A stretch of DNA of 59,396 nt from Lachnospiraceae bacterium. Lineage in GTDB: Bacteria > Bacillota > Clostridia > Lachnospirales > Lachnospiraceae. A model generated the notes under the pieces. It had not been told where the DNA came from. It saw nothing but the letters and a program-made list of their open reading frames with translations, and ran no database searches. Within the stretch, counting starts at the first letter, position 1. Every line of letters starts with the position of its first letter. This document shows positions 1-7,633 of the stretch, one piece after another. The position numbers and the translations under genes are program-made. The stretch covers positions 1 to 59,396 of the forward strand of contig CAJTEY010000026.1 in NCBI GenBank assembly GCA_910575775.1, read 5' to 3'.

Positions 1-1
1 A

Positions 2-82
2 TACCAGAAGACAGCTGAAATATATGGGCGGAAACGACCTCCCAGAGAAAAAGCAAAAGAGGAAACCGGTGTTATGGCGTAA
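2..82 (+). CDS. C-terminal end of an unidentified protein, cut by the window edge
   Basis: An open frame enters from the left edge and stops with TAA at 80-82, giving about 26 residues rich in Lys, Arg and Glu. Only the tail is visible, so no family can be named. A second frame is also open here to about 183, so the choice of frame is tentative; it was preferred because its charged tail looks like an ordinary protein C-terminus. Confidence 0.3.
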   Translation, partial: YQKTAEIYGRKRPPREKAKEETGVMA

Positions 83-181
83 TACTATAGCACCGGCTTA
101 TTTCATGTTTGGCTGGAATCCTGGCGTGGGTGTGAAAAGTAACCCTACAATAAACTTACGCTATCATTTTTCTGAACATCA

Positions 182-210
182 TTGACAGTGAGGTATATTT
201 CCGTTAATAT
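182..210 (+). promoter_or_regulatory. Sigma-A type promoter
   Basis: TTGACA at 182-187 is followed after 17 bases by TAATAT at 205-210. The -35 box is perfect and the spacing is ideal. Transcription would begin near 217, just before a perfect 16-bp palindrome at 226-241 that could be an operator for a dimeric repressor. Confidence 0.6.
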
Positions 211-216
211 TAACAT

Positions 217-300
217 ATAGATAAGTCAGTGATATCACTGATTGGGCTGGTCGAAAGACCCTGGTCCACCGAACGGCGGGGAATTTCCCCGCTATTTTTG
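217..300 (+). ncRNA. Candidate small RNA or attenuated leader ahead of the DUF3800 gene
   Basis: Between the promoter at 182-210 and the DUF3800 start at 336 no open reading frame is visible. The predicted transcript holds the palindrome TCAGTGATATCACTGA (226-241), a four-base-pair hairpin closed by a GAAA tetraloop (249-260), and an intrinsic terminator (276-300). A transcript ending there would be about 80 nt. It could be an independent small RNA or a leader that attenuates the downstream gene. The promoter and hairpins are visible; the function is inference. Confidence 0.4.
276..300 (+). terminator. Intrinsic terminator
   Basis: GCGGGG (276-281) pairs with CCCCGC (287-292) around an AATTT loop and is followed by TATTTTTG. 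It lies upstream of the DUF3800 gene. Confidence 0.65.
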
Positions 301-335
301 TTAGGGAAATCTGAGAGGGATGAAGGAAGTAATCT

Positions 336-1016
336 ATGACTGAAAAGATTTTAAGTGTTTTTATAGATGAATCGGGCGATTTTGGGCCATATGATTTTCA
401 TGCGCCATTTTATCTGGTTGCAATGGTTTTACATAATCAGGATGTGGATATTAGCAAAAATATTGATGATTTGGAGAATCATTTGACAAATATTGGATAT
501 AAGCAGCACGCCATCCATACGGGGCCACTAATCCGCAGGGAATCCGTTTATGCCAATGACCTTATGGAAGAACGAAAACGACTTTTTAATGCATTATTTA
601 ATTTTGCCCGTAAATTGGATTTCCGTTATGTCTGTGCAAAAATAAGAAAAGATGAATGCCCGGATGTAATTACGTTAACGGCGAGAATATCAAAAGCGAT
701 TGCAGGAATACTTAAGGATCATCAGAATTTTTGGGAGCAGTTTAACCGCATTATAATCTATTATGACAATGGCCAGATTGAACTTACCAAAATTCTGACT
801 TCTGTTTTTAATACGCTTTATGCCCATGTAGAGTTCCGCAAAGTGAAGCCGGTAGATTATAAATTGTTTCAGGCGGCTGACCTGATCTGTACGATGGAGT
901 TACTTGCGGAAAAAGCAGAATCCAACTCATTTTCGAGGTCAGAGCAGGAATTCTTCTGCTCAGTACGCGACTTTAAAAAGAACTATCTTAAGCCGTTATT
1001 GAAGAAACATTTGTAG
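336..1016 (+). CDS. DUF3800 domain protein
   Basis: The protein has 226 residues. It opens with the family signature of an Asp-Glu-Ser-Gly stretch (IDESGDFG, about residues 10-17), has a second acidic strand near residue 144 (YYDNGQ), and carries the C-terminal QAADLIC helix near residues 178-186. DUF3800 proteins are predicted RNase H-fold proteins with conserved acidic residues. They are common in phages, integrative elements and near defence genes, but their biochemistry is largely unknown. The ATG has a GAAGGA ribosome site upstream. A short gene follows 17 bp downstream. I infer a mobile-element cargo gene. Confidence 0.8.
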   Translation: MTEKILSVFIDESGDFGPYDFHAPFYLVAMVLHNQDVDISKNIDDLENHLTNIGYKQHAIHTGPLIRRESVYANDLMEERKRLFNALFNFARKLDFRYVCAKIRKDECPDVITLTARISKAIAGILKDHQNFWEQFNRIIIYYDNGQIELTKILTSVFNTLYAHVEFRKVKPVDYKLFQAADLICTMELLAEKAESNSFSRSEQEFFCSVRDFKKNYLKPLLKKHL

Positions 1017-1033
1017 GGAGCAGGTGTGTTGGA

Positions 1034-1186
1034 ATGGAAAAGGATATTGTTGATTATGCGAAAGACGGCAGGTTGACGGAACTGTCAGACGGAAAGCGTT
1101 ATGAGTGGCGCAAAATGATTGATGCGGTAAAGGCGTTAGGTAGACCACTTACGGACGAGGAAGCCGAGCAGTACCGGGTAAAATAG
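1034..1186 (+). CDS. Small hypothetical protein (50 aa)
   Basis: This short frame follows the DUF3800 stop by 17 bases and encodes a hydrophilic, charged 50-residue protein starting MEKDIVDYAK. The upstream ribosome site is weak (GTTGGA). The close spacing suggests it is co-transcribed with the DUF3800 gene. No family can be assigned. Small proteins of this look are common in Clostridia mobile elements, but that is a general impression and not a match. Confidence 0.45.
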   Translation: MEKDIVDYAKDGRLTELSDGKRYEWRKMIDAVKALGRPLTDEEAEQYRVK

Positions 1187-1396
1187 CATCGGTGCGGTGA
1201 AAGCGCAAGGGGATTTTGTCGAATCCCGTTTGGCGAATGTCGAATTAGGTGGGGTAAATGGGGTAAAGAGGGGTAAAAGTCATCATAATCTAACAGCGGC
1301 ACAGGCGGCTATTCAAAAATAATGCCATAGGAATTTAGGTACTAACAGGCAAAAGTATTGAAGAATGGCTTAAAATCAAGGAATTTTGAGGCTTGG

Positions 1397-1436
1397 TGGG
1401 GTTCACTGGAATGGTTGGTGAACCTCATTTTTTCGT
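1397..1436 (+). terminator. Probable intrinsic terminator
   Basis: GGTTCAC (1400-1406) pairs with GTGAACC (1418-1424), followed by TCATTTTTTCG. It could end the DUF3800 transcript. Confidence 0.5.
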
Positions 1437-1477
1437 GTTTTTAGATGCCGCTGATAGGATGGCGATTGGGGAAAAAT

Positions 1478-1570
1478 CGTACTATCAGGCAAAAGTCAGA
1501 AGTTTCCGTGATAGTATCCGAGTTTTGCGTGATAGTATAAGAGTTTCCGTGATAGTATGGAGTTTCGCCT
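1478..1570. repeat. Iteron-like repeat cluster A (three direct copies and one inverted)
   Basis: Three near-identical units of 19-21 bp begin at 1501, 1521 and 1542. Each has the form AGTTTyCGTGATAGTAT with small variations, and a partial fourth begins at 1561. An inverted copy (TACTATCAGGCAAAAG) starts near 1479. A spacing of about two helical turns with one inverted unit is typical of binding arrays for a replication initiator or for a partition or transfer protein. No Rep gene is adjacent in this window. Confidence 0.6.
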
Positions 1571-1670
1571 GTTTGTAGAAAAATGCTGTTGAAATTTAGT
1601 ACGTGATGATATATACAAGATGTGAAAAAAATGATATGGTTAAGGTGTTTATATTTAGGAGGACTTGGCT

Positions 1671-2753
1671 ATGCTATATTATGAAAAAATGGAAAAAGAT
1701 ATTTTGGAGATTTTTGATAAATTCCAAAAGGGTGAAATTTCCTTGGATGATTTAAAAAATTATCAGGAAGAAACATATAGAAATAATATAACTTATGGAT
1801 TAAAGGTTGATCCGGAAGATAATTATAATTTTCTGAGATGTGAAAAATATTGGATTCTATTATTAGATCTTATATACAATAGAATTGATAAAAATAGAGT
1901 TAAGGAATATGTATATAGAATTAAGGCGGAAGATTTTATTGATAGGGTAAAATTTTCTAATGCAAGTACAATATATCCAATAAAAAAAATAAATAAACCC
2001 ATAATTTATTTTGATAATAATACTTATATATATTTAAAAAAGTATATACCAATAGATAAAATAAATAGGGAGTATCAGTATGTTTACAGCCCTGCACATT
2101 TGGAGGAATTGGCAAATTCTATTAGAGAAAATGACTTTCAATATAATGAGATTATAGAACAGGATTTATATTATTTAAGTAAATTGACGGATAATGTTGA
2201 GTTTTTACCGGATACAAATAATGGGATTACAATTAATCGTGAGTCTCCGGATGAACCACTTAGAAGAGTGATTAAAGATTTTGATGGAACGGTTCTCAGT
2301 GAACAAATGGAGAAAGAATTTCTCGAAAAAAGAAAAAGTATGAGAGATGAATATGCATTAAAAGTGCGAGGAGACAATATTAGCGGAGTCCTGTCTTCTA
2401 CTGTTGCGGAAAAAGCTTTAAATCAATTCGCATGGTATCAGGAGTATAAGAAAGAGTCTGGCAAGAGAATATTTTGGGAACGCTATAAAAATAATTATAG
2501 TTTTTTGTTTGAATCCTTGACAGGATTAGTTTATTTACTTGATATACTGGATAATAATCCAGAACCAGTAAAAAAGTACAGAAGTCATTTACATGATACA
2601 ACTCATTTAATATATGCAACAAGAAGTAATTTGTTTATTACCAATGATAAACGATTAGAGGATAAGGCAAATGAAATATATAGATTTTTGGACATACCGG
2701 TTGAGGTGAAAAACTATAAAAGTTTTTTAGAATCTTGGAAATCGGTTGAGTAG
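1671..2753 (+). CDS. PIN-like domain protein of low GC content
   Basis: The protein has about 360 residues. The ATG at 1671 is chosen because an AGGAGG site lies 8 bases upstream; a TTG at 1665 is too close to it. The C-terminal two thirds carry acidic positions spaced as in PIN-domain ribonucleases: YFDNNTY near 115, HLEEL near 145, HDTTHL near 308 and TNDKRL near 325. The N-terminal ~100 residues are charged and unassigned. The gene is far more AT-rich than its neighbours, so it is probably a recent arrival. It sits between two iteron-like arrays, with no obvious antitoxin partner. A free-standing RNase effector or stress or defence protein is a reasonable guess; the fold assignment is moderate. 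Confidence 0.6.
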   Translation: MLYYEKMEKDILEIFDKFQKGEISLDDLKNYQEETYRNNITYGLKVDPEDNYNFLRCEKYWILLLDLIYNRIDKNRVKEYVYRIKAEDFIDRVKFSNASTIYPIKKINKPIIYFDNNTYIYLKKYIPIDKINREYQYVYSPAHLEELANSIRENDFQYNEIIEQDLYYLSKLTDNVEFLPDTNNGITINRESPDEPLRRVIKDFDGTVLSEQMEKEFLEKRKSMRDEYALKVRGDNISGVLSSTVAEKALNQFAWYQEYKKESGKRIFWERYKNNYSFLFESLTGLVYLLDILDNNPEPVKKYRSHLHDTTHLIYATRSNLFITNDKRLEDKANEIYRFLDIPVEVKNYKSFLESWKSVE

Positions 2754-2968
2754 ATTGATAGGAAAAGATTAAGAAACTTAAAAGATGGGAGCGATAACCT
2801 TGACTTCCAACGGTGTCTTAGTTCTCGGTGGATAAAGTTACGGAAACCTCACAAAGCCCGTAAATACGGCATCCTTGGCAGTACATAGGTCTGAAATTTA
2901 CATTATTTTCGTGTGTTTTTAGGGGCAATTTTACATTCGGGAGTGGGCGAACTTTTGTTCTGGGGTTC

Positions 2969-3182
2969 TTTTGCCAAAAAGTATAAACGATTTGGCGAAA
3001 GTCGGATACAATTTGGCGAAAGTGAAACCTTTTGGCAAAACCTCATACGATTTGGCAAAAGTGAAACCTTTTGGCAAAACCCACATACAATCTGGCAAAA
3101 CCCTATACAATCTGGCAAAAGCCGGTAGTTTCGCCAAATTGTATAGGGTTTTGCCGAAAAGTATAGGGGTTTCGTCAAATGA
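2969..3182. repeat. Iteron-like repeat array B (seven direct copies flanked by inverted copies)
   Basis: The core TTTGGCAAAA or TTTGGCGAAA begins at 2991, 3012, 3031, 3051, 3070, 3091 and 3111, so the spacing is 19-21 bp. Units alternate with ATACAAT-like and GTGAAAC-like spacers. One inverted copy precedes the array (TTTTGCCAAAA, about 2970) and three follow it (about 3129, 3149 and 3170). A palindromic layout with helical-turn spacing suggests cooperative binding by one protein, as at replication or transfer origins. The short frames that run through it on both strands are artefacts of the repeats. Confidence 0.7.
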
Positions 3183-3350
3183 TATATGAGTAAAACGGTA
3201 AAAATATAATGGGAAAATGATAAGGGCTGTGTAGGCTCTTTTTTGGTTGTTTTATGCTTTCCATACCCGGAAAATAGTCATTTCATGCAATCCAATAAAA
3301 TACGGGAAATGCGGCGGTCTGCCGTTTTTGCAGGCAAGCCTGCCTCTATG

Positions 3351-3716
3351 CTATTTTTCATAGGGATTCTGGTAATCCGGGCAGAGGTATGTTTCGCTCC
3401 ATGCCATCATGGTCTGCAGGACGGGGATGAAGCTCTTCCCAAACTCAGTAAGTGAGTATTCCACTTTCGGAGGGATTTCCTTGTAAATCTCCCGGTGGAG
3501 GAACCCGTCACTTTCCAGTTCCCGGAGCTGCTTTGTCAGCGTGGACTGCGTGATACCGTCAAGGCGGCGCATCAGTTCACCGAACCGCTGGACTTTGTAA
3601 AAGGACACATACCATAAGATCAGGATTTTCCATTTGCCTCCGATCACAGACTGGAGCCTGCCCATAGGGACGCAACGGGCAATGGTTTCCTCATTGTTGA
3701 ATTTATTCTCAGCCAT
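3351..3716 (-). CDS. HxlR-family transcriptional regulator
   Basis: The protein has 121 residues and is a winged helix-turn-helix of the HxlR/MarR-like type. The N-terminal Cys followed by Pro (RCVPMGRL, near residue 15), the GGKWKILILW helix, the recognition region GITQSTLTKQLRELESDGF and the wing with EYSLTEFG are all family hallmarks. The N-terminal Cys is the redox or electrophile sensor in characterised members such as HypR and YodB. The gene is divergent from two radical SAM genes and very probably controls them through the shared intergenic region. A GAGGTGG ribosome site precedes the start. Confidence 0.9.
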   Translation of the reverse strand: MAENKFNNEETIARCVPMGRLQSVIGGKWKILILWYVSFYKVQRFGELMRRLDGITQSTLTKQLRELESDGFLHREIYKEIPPKVEYSLTEFGKSFIPVLQTMMAWSETYLCPDYQNPYEK

Positions 3717-3894
3717 TTCATTCCACCTCTTTCCCCACCAGTATATTCCTGCAGTGGGAAAAAATCAAGATACGGTCATTTCTAATAGATAGTATGAAAA
3801 AGTGTACTACCGACTAAAAAAGACAGTACTTGATTTCATGGAGTTTTAGAGGTAATTTAGTGCAAAAGAGGAAAGACACGAGGAGGAATGAAAG
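3717..3894. promoter_or_regulatory. Divergent promoter region with inverted repeats
   Basis: The intergenic region between the HxlR gene and the first radical SAM gene holds AAATCAAG near 3765 and its inverted match CTTGATTT near 3829. In between, AGTA and TACT half-sites lie about ten bases apart (about 3791-3809). These are candidate HxlR operators; exact boundaries are uncertain. Confidence 0.4.
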
Positions 3895-4794
3895 ATGCAC
3901 TATACAGGAACCATATGGAGGCCGCCCTATGAGGCATCTTCCCTGTTATTGGAAGTCACCGCAGGCTGTACGCACCACAGATGCAAATTCTGTACGCTTT
4001 ACGCAGACCTGCCGTTCCAGTTCAGGATGTCACCGATGGAAGATATAGAGGCGGACTTGAAAGAGGCACAGAAAATGTACCGCCGTTTTATGGGGAGGAA
4101 GGTGTCACGGACTTTCCTGACAGGGGCGAACCCGTTTGTGCTGAAATATGACAGGCTGATGGAGATTGCGGGACTGGTACACAAATATTTTCCGGGGATG
4201 GAGACCATCGGCAGTTTTGCCAGGGTGACGGATATTACCCTGAAATCAGATGAGGAGCTTGCAGCCCTGCATGGGGCCGGTTATGACGGGCTGACAATCG
4301 GCATCGAGACGGCGGATGACGAGGCGCTGCGGTTCATGGATAAAGGATACCTTGCGGCAGACATTCTGGAGCAGTGCGGGCGTCTGGATAAGGCAGGCAT
4401 CCGCTACAGCTTTTTCTATCTGACGGGCATATCCGGCGCAGGGCGCGGGGAGGACGGGGCAAAAGCCACCGCCGCTGTATGCAATAAACTTCATCCTTTG
4501 CTGGTCGGCGCAAATATGCTGACGATATATCCCAATTCAGGGCTTTATCAGGAAATCCGGCGTGGGAACTGGAAAGAGGAAAGTGAGACAGAAAAGTACA
4601 GGGAAGTCAGGGCATTGGTGGAAGGGTTGGAAATCCCCACAGAGTTTGCGGCGCTTGGCGCTTCCAATGCCTTTCAGCTTCATGGTGTTTTACCGGAAGA
4701 TAAGAAGAAACTGCTGGCTTTCCTTGATGATGTCATAGAGAATGTGGGCGAGGACGAACTGCGGCGTTACCGTGAGAGCGTCCATCATCTGTAG
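3895..4794 (+). CDS. Radical SAM protein, first of a tandem pair
   Basis: The protein has 299 residues. The iron-sulfur motif is GCTHHRCKFC near residue 26, a CX4CX2C spacing that both tandem copies share. The rest fits a TIM-barrel radical SAM core: TGANPFV near 79, IGIETADDEAL near 135 and a C-terminal helical region. A GGAGG site lies ten bases before the ATG. It is transcribed divergently from an HxlR regulator and lies 13 bp before a paralogue, so an operon is likely. The substrate is unknown. The pair may act together or process related substrates in response to the signal sensed by HxlR. Confidence 0.85.
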   Translation: MHYTGTIWRPPYEASSLLLEVTAGCTHHRCKFCTLYADLPFQFRMSPMEDIEADLKEAQKMYRRFMGRKVSRTFLTGANPFVLKYDRLMEIAGLVHKYFPGMETIGSFARVTDITLKSDEELAALHGAGYDGLTIGIETADDEALRFMDKGYLAADILEQCGRLDKAGIRYSFFYLTGISGAGRGEDGAKATAAVCNKLHPLLVGANMLTIYPNSGLYQEIRRGNWKEESETEKYREVRALVEGLEIPTEFAALGASNAFQLHGVLPEDKKKLLAFLDDVIENVGEDELRRYRESVHHL

Positions 4795-4807
4795 GGAGGT
4801 GGTTCAG

Positions 4808-5689
4808 TTGCATTTTACGGGAAGGACGTGGAGGCCGCCCTACGAGGCGAATTCTGTCATCATACAGGCAACTTCCGGCTGCACATACCGGAAATGCCGT
4901 TTCTGCAGCCTTTATAAAGGCGAGTGTTTCCGTATGTCACCATTGGAGGAGTTCGAGGAAGATCTGGCAGAGATCAAAAGCTACCAGCCATATGCAAGAC
5001 GCATCTTCTGGACGGGGGCGAACCCGTTTGCCATGAGCTATGAGAATTTGAAGCTGCGGGCGCTCACGGTAAGGGATTACCTCATCAAGTGCCAGACGAT
5101 GGCCATGTTCGCAAGCATAAGGGATATCAGGGACAAGGAAGTGTGGCAGCTTAAGAAGCTCCGGGCAATGGGGATAAACGGTCTGAGCATCGGGACGGAG
5201 AGCGGGGATGATGATACGCTTACACTGGCGGCCAAGGGGTACACGGCGGCTGACATTTTAGAGCAGTGCCGGAAGCTGGACGAGGCGGGGATTGAATATT
5301 ATTTTGTCTACATGACCGGGCTTGCGGGGAAAGGCAGGGGATACTGGAATGCGGTAAACAGTGCAAAGCTGTTCAGCCAGTTAAACCCTTATTTTATCTC
5401 GGTAGATTCCCTTACGCTGTTCCCGGACACGGAACTGTACCGCATGGAGCAGGAGGGCAGGTTTGTTCCCGCCGGGGAGAAAGAACGCCTGCGGGAACTG
5501 CAGGTGTTTATCCAGAATTTGCAGATACGGACGCACCTTTTTGCCAACTCCAGTTCAAACTTTTATCCGGTCACTGCCTATCTGCCGAAGGAGCGGGATT
5601 CCGTGGTCAGTGAGCTGCAGCATATCATGGATACGGTAAGTGAGAAGGAAATGGAGGAATACCGCAGAAACCTGAAATCTTTAGGATGA
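4808..5689 (+). CDS. Radical SAM protein, second of a tandem pair
   Basis: The start is taken as TTG at 4808, because GGAGGT at 4795-4800 is ideally placed and the resulting N-terminus (HFTGRTWRPPYEAN) aligns with that of the upstream copy (HYTGTIWRPPYEAS). An ATG at 4742 would overlap the first gene by 53 bp. The 293-residue product carries GCTYRKCRFCSLY near residue 25 and the matching TGANPFAM and IGTESGDDDTL motifs. Sequence and order are parallel to the first copy throughout, so this is a local duplication that has since diverged. Function is unknown beyond the radical SAM chemistry. Confidence 0.85.
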   Translation: MHFTGRTWRPPYEANSVIIQATSGCTYRKCRFCSLYKGECFRMSPLEEFEEDLAEIKSYQPYARRIFWTGANPFAMSYENLKLRALTVRDYLIKCQTMAMFASIRDIRDKEVWQLKKLRAMGINGLSIGTESGDDDTLTLAAKGYTAADILEQCRKLDEAGIEYYFVYMTGLAGKGRGYWNAVNSAKLFSQLNPYFISVDSLTLFPDTELYRMEQEGRFVPAGEKERLRELQVFIQNLQIRTHLFANSSSNFYPVTAYLPKERDSVVSELQHIMDTVSEKEMEEYRRNLKSLG

Positions 5690-5871
5690 TAGAATGTACA
5701 AAAGCCAACCGCCGTACTATGGCCTTCATCCGCCATATGCGGCGGTCTGCTATTTCCGCAGGCAGGCCGGGCGGCCTGATAAGGGAAATTACTTGGAAAG
5801 TGGGAAAGTAATTTCCCATGATCAGCCCTCTGCCTATACCCATATCATGCAAAAGCGTCAACGGCTCTTAA

Positions 5872-5887
5872 CAATTAACAATAATTG
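5872..5887. promoter_or_regulatory. Candidate BlaI operator upstream of the first BlaI gene
   Basis: A perfect inverted repeat, CAATTA (5872-5877) and TAATTG (5882-5887) around ACAA, lies about 45 bases before the BlaI start. BlaI-type repressors bind short AT-rich dyads and usually control themselves. The assignment is positional. Confidence 0.4.
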
Positions 5888-5932
5888 ACCGATAAATAAA
5901 GTGACGAAATAAAACGAAAGGAAGGCAGAGAT

Positions 5933-6346
5933 ATGGCAAAGGAAGAGATTACACCGAGCGAATGGCAGATCATGGAAGTTCTCTGGGCGAGCGATATGCC
6001 GTTGACATCCTCCGAGGTTTACAAAAGGATGCATGGGAATGTGGATATGTCGATGAGGATGGTGCGGGTGCTGATGAACCGCCTGAACCAGAAGGATATC
6101 CTTGGATACACCGTGGATGAGCATGATTCAAGGGTTTACCACTACTATGTGCTGAAGCAAAAGGAGGAATGCGTGAAGGAGAAAAGCAGGAAGTTTGTGG
6201 ACAGTTATTTTTCCGGAAGCGGGACAAATGCAATGGCGGCGCTGCTACAGAGCTTCGCACTGACGGATGAGCAGATTAAGGAACTGGAGGAGATTCTGGA
6301 GAAAAGCAAGGGGCAGAATGCGGAATCCTCAGATAAAAAGGAGTGA
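5933..6346 (+). CDS. BlaI/MecI/CopY-family repressor
   Basis: The protein has 137 residues. It begins with a winged-helix domain typical of the family (ITPSEWQIMEVLW near residue 5, then MVRVLMNRLNQKDILGY), followed by a dimerisation helix pair and a charged tail. BlaI repressors are released from DNA when a partner BlaR1-type membrane peptidase cleaves them. The partner gene overlaps this one (TGATG at 6344-6348), so the two are translationally coupled. No beta-lactamase gene is nearby; the regulated genes are presumably the unfamiliar ones downstream. The GGAAGG ribosome site is at 5922. Confidence 0.9.
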   Translation: MAKEEITPSEWQIMEVLWASDMPLTSSEVYKRMHGNVDMSMRMVRVLMNRLNQKDILGYTVDEHDSRVYHYYVLKQKEECVKEKSRKFVDSYFSGSGTNAMAALLQSFALTDEQIKELEEILEKSKGQNAESSDKKE

Positions 6347-7599
6347 TGGCTATGCTCGACTGGCCAAGGATTGGCAGCTTTCTGGATTTATGCGCAGTAT
6401 ATCTGACAACACAGCTTGTGCGGTGCGCCGCCTTTTCACTTGTACTGACCGGGCTTGTGATGCTGCTCCGGAAAATGCTTTTTTCAGAACGGATTTTTTT
6501 GAAAGGGATGCTATGGGCAGTATTTCTGGTCACCCCATTTCTTGGGAAGCTGAAGCTGTTTTATGAAAATGCAGCCATATGTAAGGCGACATGGTGGATG
6601 ACAAAGGGAACTATGTCCTGCCTGTGGGTTGGCCGTATTTATACAATGGGTATTCTGGTAGCCGTTATCTGTGTCTTTGGAAAGCGGCTGCGCCTTCGGA
6701 GGCTGGTTGCCGGAATGGAAAAAGTCTTTTTTGATGGCATCAGGATCAGTGTTACTGACATGAATATTACGCCATTCACAATCGGCCTGCTGAAACCGAA
6801 GATTGTCCTGCCAAAAACAATGGCGGACAGCTACAGCCGGGAGGAATTAAAAGCCATTATACAGCATGAGCAGACACATATCCGGTTAGGGCATTTATGG
6901 TTCGGGCTTGCGTGGGATATGCTGAGGTGCCTTTTGTGGATTAATCCGTTCCTGACAGTATTCCAGAAACATTTCAGAGCGGATATGGAAGATATCTGCG
7001 ACAGGGTGTGCATACAGAACAGTGGGAAGACGGCACATGAGTATGGGCTGGTATTGCTGAAAACTCTAAAACTGCTGCTCTCTGAATCGGAGAATGTACC
7101 GCCCGCTGTTACCTATGCAGGGGAAAGTGAATTTATAGGCATGAAAAGGCGGATGGGGAAGATTGCAGGTTTCCACCCATACCGGAAAAAACTGTGTATG
7201 TGCATGGTAGCAGTTCTGGTAGCAGTAACAGGTGCGGCATTACTCGTCATACATAGCTGTTCTTATGCCCAATTCAGGGAAGATGAAAGCATACTGGTAT
7301 ATGAGTATGTCGGTGAAGATGGAGTTACCATTTCAAATCATGATAGCAGATTGGATCAGATGATTTCTTATGATGACAGTTATGTTTATGTGGACAGGGA
7401 GGCATTTGAGGCATTTTTGGGAAAAAACAATGCAGAGGGGCAGATATATATTGTCTTTGGAGGATTTTATAAACTTCCCGGTTTTTTATGCGGTGGGCAG
7501 TCATGTTTATATGAAACTGATTCAACGGATGAGGTAGTCCGGATTCCATACATAAGGCAAGAGAACAATTGGATGATGGCGTTGTTCAAAATATTATAG
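6346..7599 (+). CDS. BlaR1/MecR1-type M56 membrane metallopeptidase
   Basis: The protein has about 417 residues. Starts at 6343, 6346 and 6352 are all possible; the ribosome site AAGGAG fits 6352 best. Several N-terminal membrane segments precede the zinc site HEQTH near residue 173, which matches HExxH of the M56 family. A further membrane segment near residue 285 is followed by a ~120-residue external domain that does not resemble a penicillin-binding sensor. It is coupled to the BlaI gene upstream. The sensed ligand is therefore probably not a beta-lactam. The catalytic motif is intact, so the pair looks functional. Confidence 0.85.
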   Translation: MAMLDWPRIGSFLDLCAVYLTTQLVRCAAFSLVLTGLVMLLRKMLFSERIFLKGMLWAVFLVTPFLGKLKLFYENAAICKATWWMTKGTMSCLWVGRIYTMGILVAVICVFGKRLRLRRLVAGMEKVFFDGIRISVTDMNITPFTIGLLKPKIVLPKTMADSYSREELKAIIQHEQTHIRLGHLWFGLAWDMLRCLLWINPFLTVFQKHFRADMEDICDRVCIQNSGKTAHEYGLVLLKTLKLLLSESENVPPAVTYAGESEFIGMKRRMGKIAGFHPYRKKLCMCMVAVLVAVTGAALLVIHSCSYAQFREDESILVYEYVGEDGVTISNHDSRLDQMISYDDSYVYVDREAFEAFLGKNNAEGQIYIVFGGFYKLPGFLCGGQSCLYETDSTDEVVRIPYIRQENNWMMALFKIL

Positions 7600-7633
7600 G
7601 TAAAAGGAATTGAATTTTAAGGAGGATATGATT

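Larger units (their letters stand above)
1187..1670. other. Non-coding stretch with a terminator and iteron-like repeats
   Basis: No convincing gene lies here. A 61-codon frame at 1393-1578 runs through tandem repeats and has no ribosome site, so it is not called. The stretch holds a hairpin with a T-run (1397-1436) and a repeat cluster (1478-1570), both listed separately. Confidence 0.6.

Noticed and set aside
1393..1578. A 61-codon frame
   Set aside because: It starts within a terminator hairpin and its second half is repeat cluster A.
2969..3182. CRISPR array
   Set aside because: Units are only about 20 bp, directly adjacent and variable; there are no unique spacers and no cas genes.
2903..3189. 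Several overlapping short open frames on both strands
   Set aside because: They run through the 20-bp repeat array, have no ribosome sites, and their apparent protein repeats come from the DNA repeats.
4742..4807. Upstream ATG start of the second radical SAM gene
   Set aside because: It would overlap the first gene by 53 bp and add residues absent in the paralogue; the TTG at 4808 has a perfect ribosome site.
5694..5888. A 64-codon frame after the radical SAM genes
   Set aside because: No ribosome site, no resemblance to a protein, and it crosses the flanking repeat.
6352..7599. Beta-lactam resistance operon
   Set aside because: The BlaR1-type proteins lack a penicillin-binding sensor domain and no beta-lactamase or PBP2a gene is nearby.
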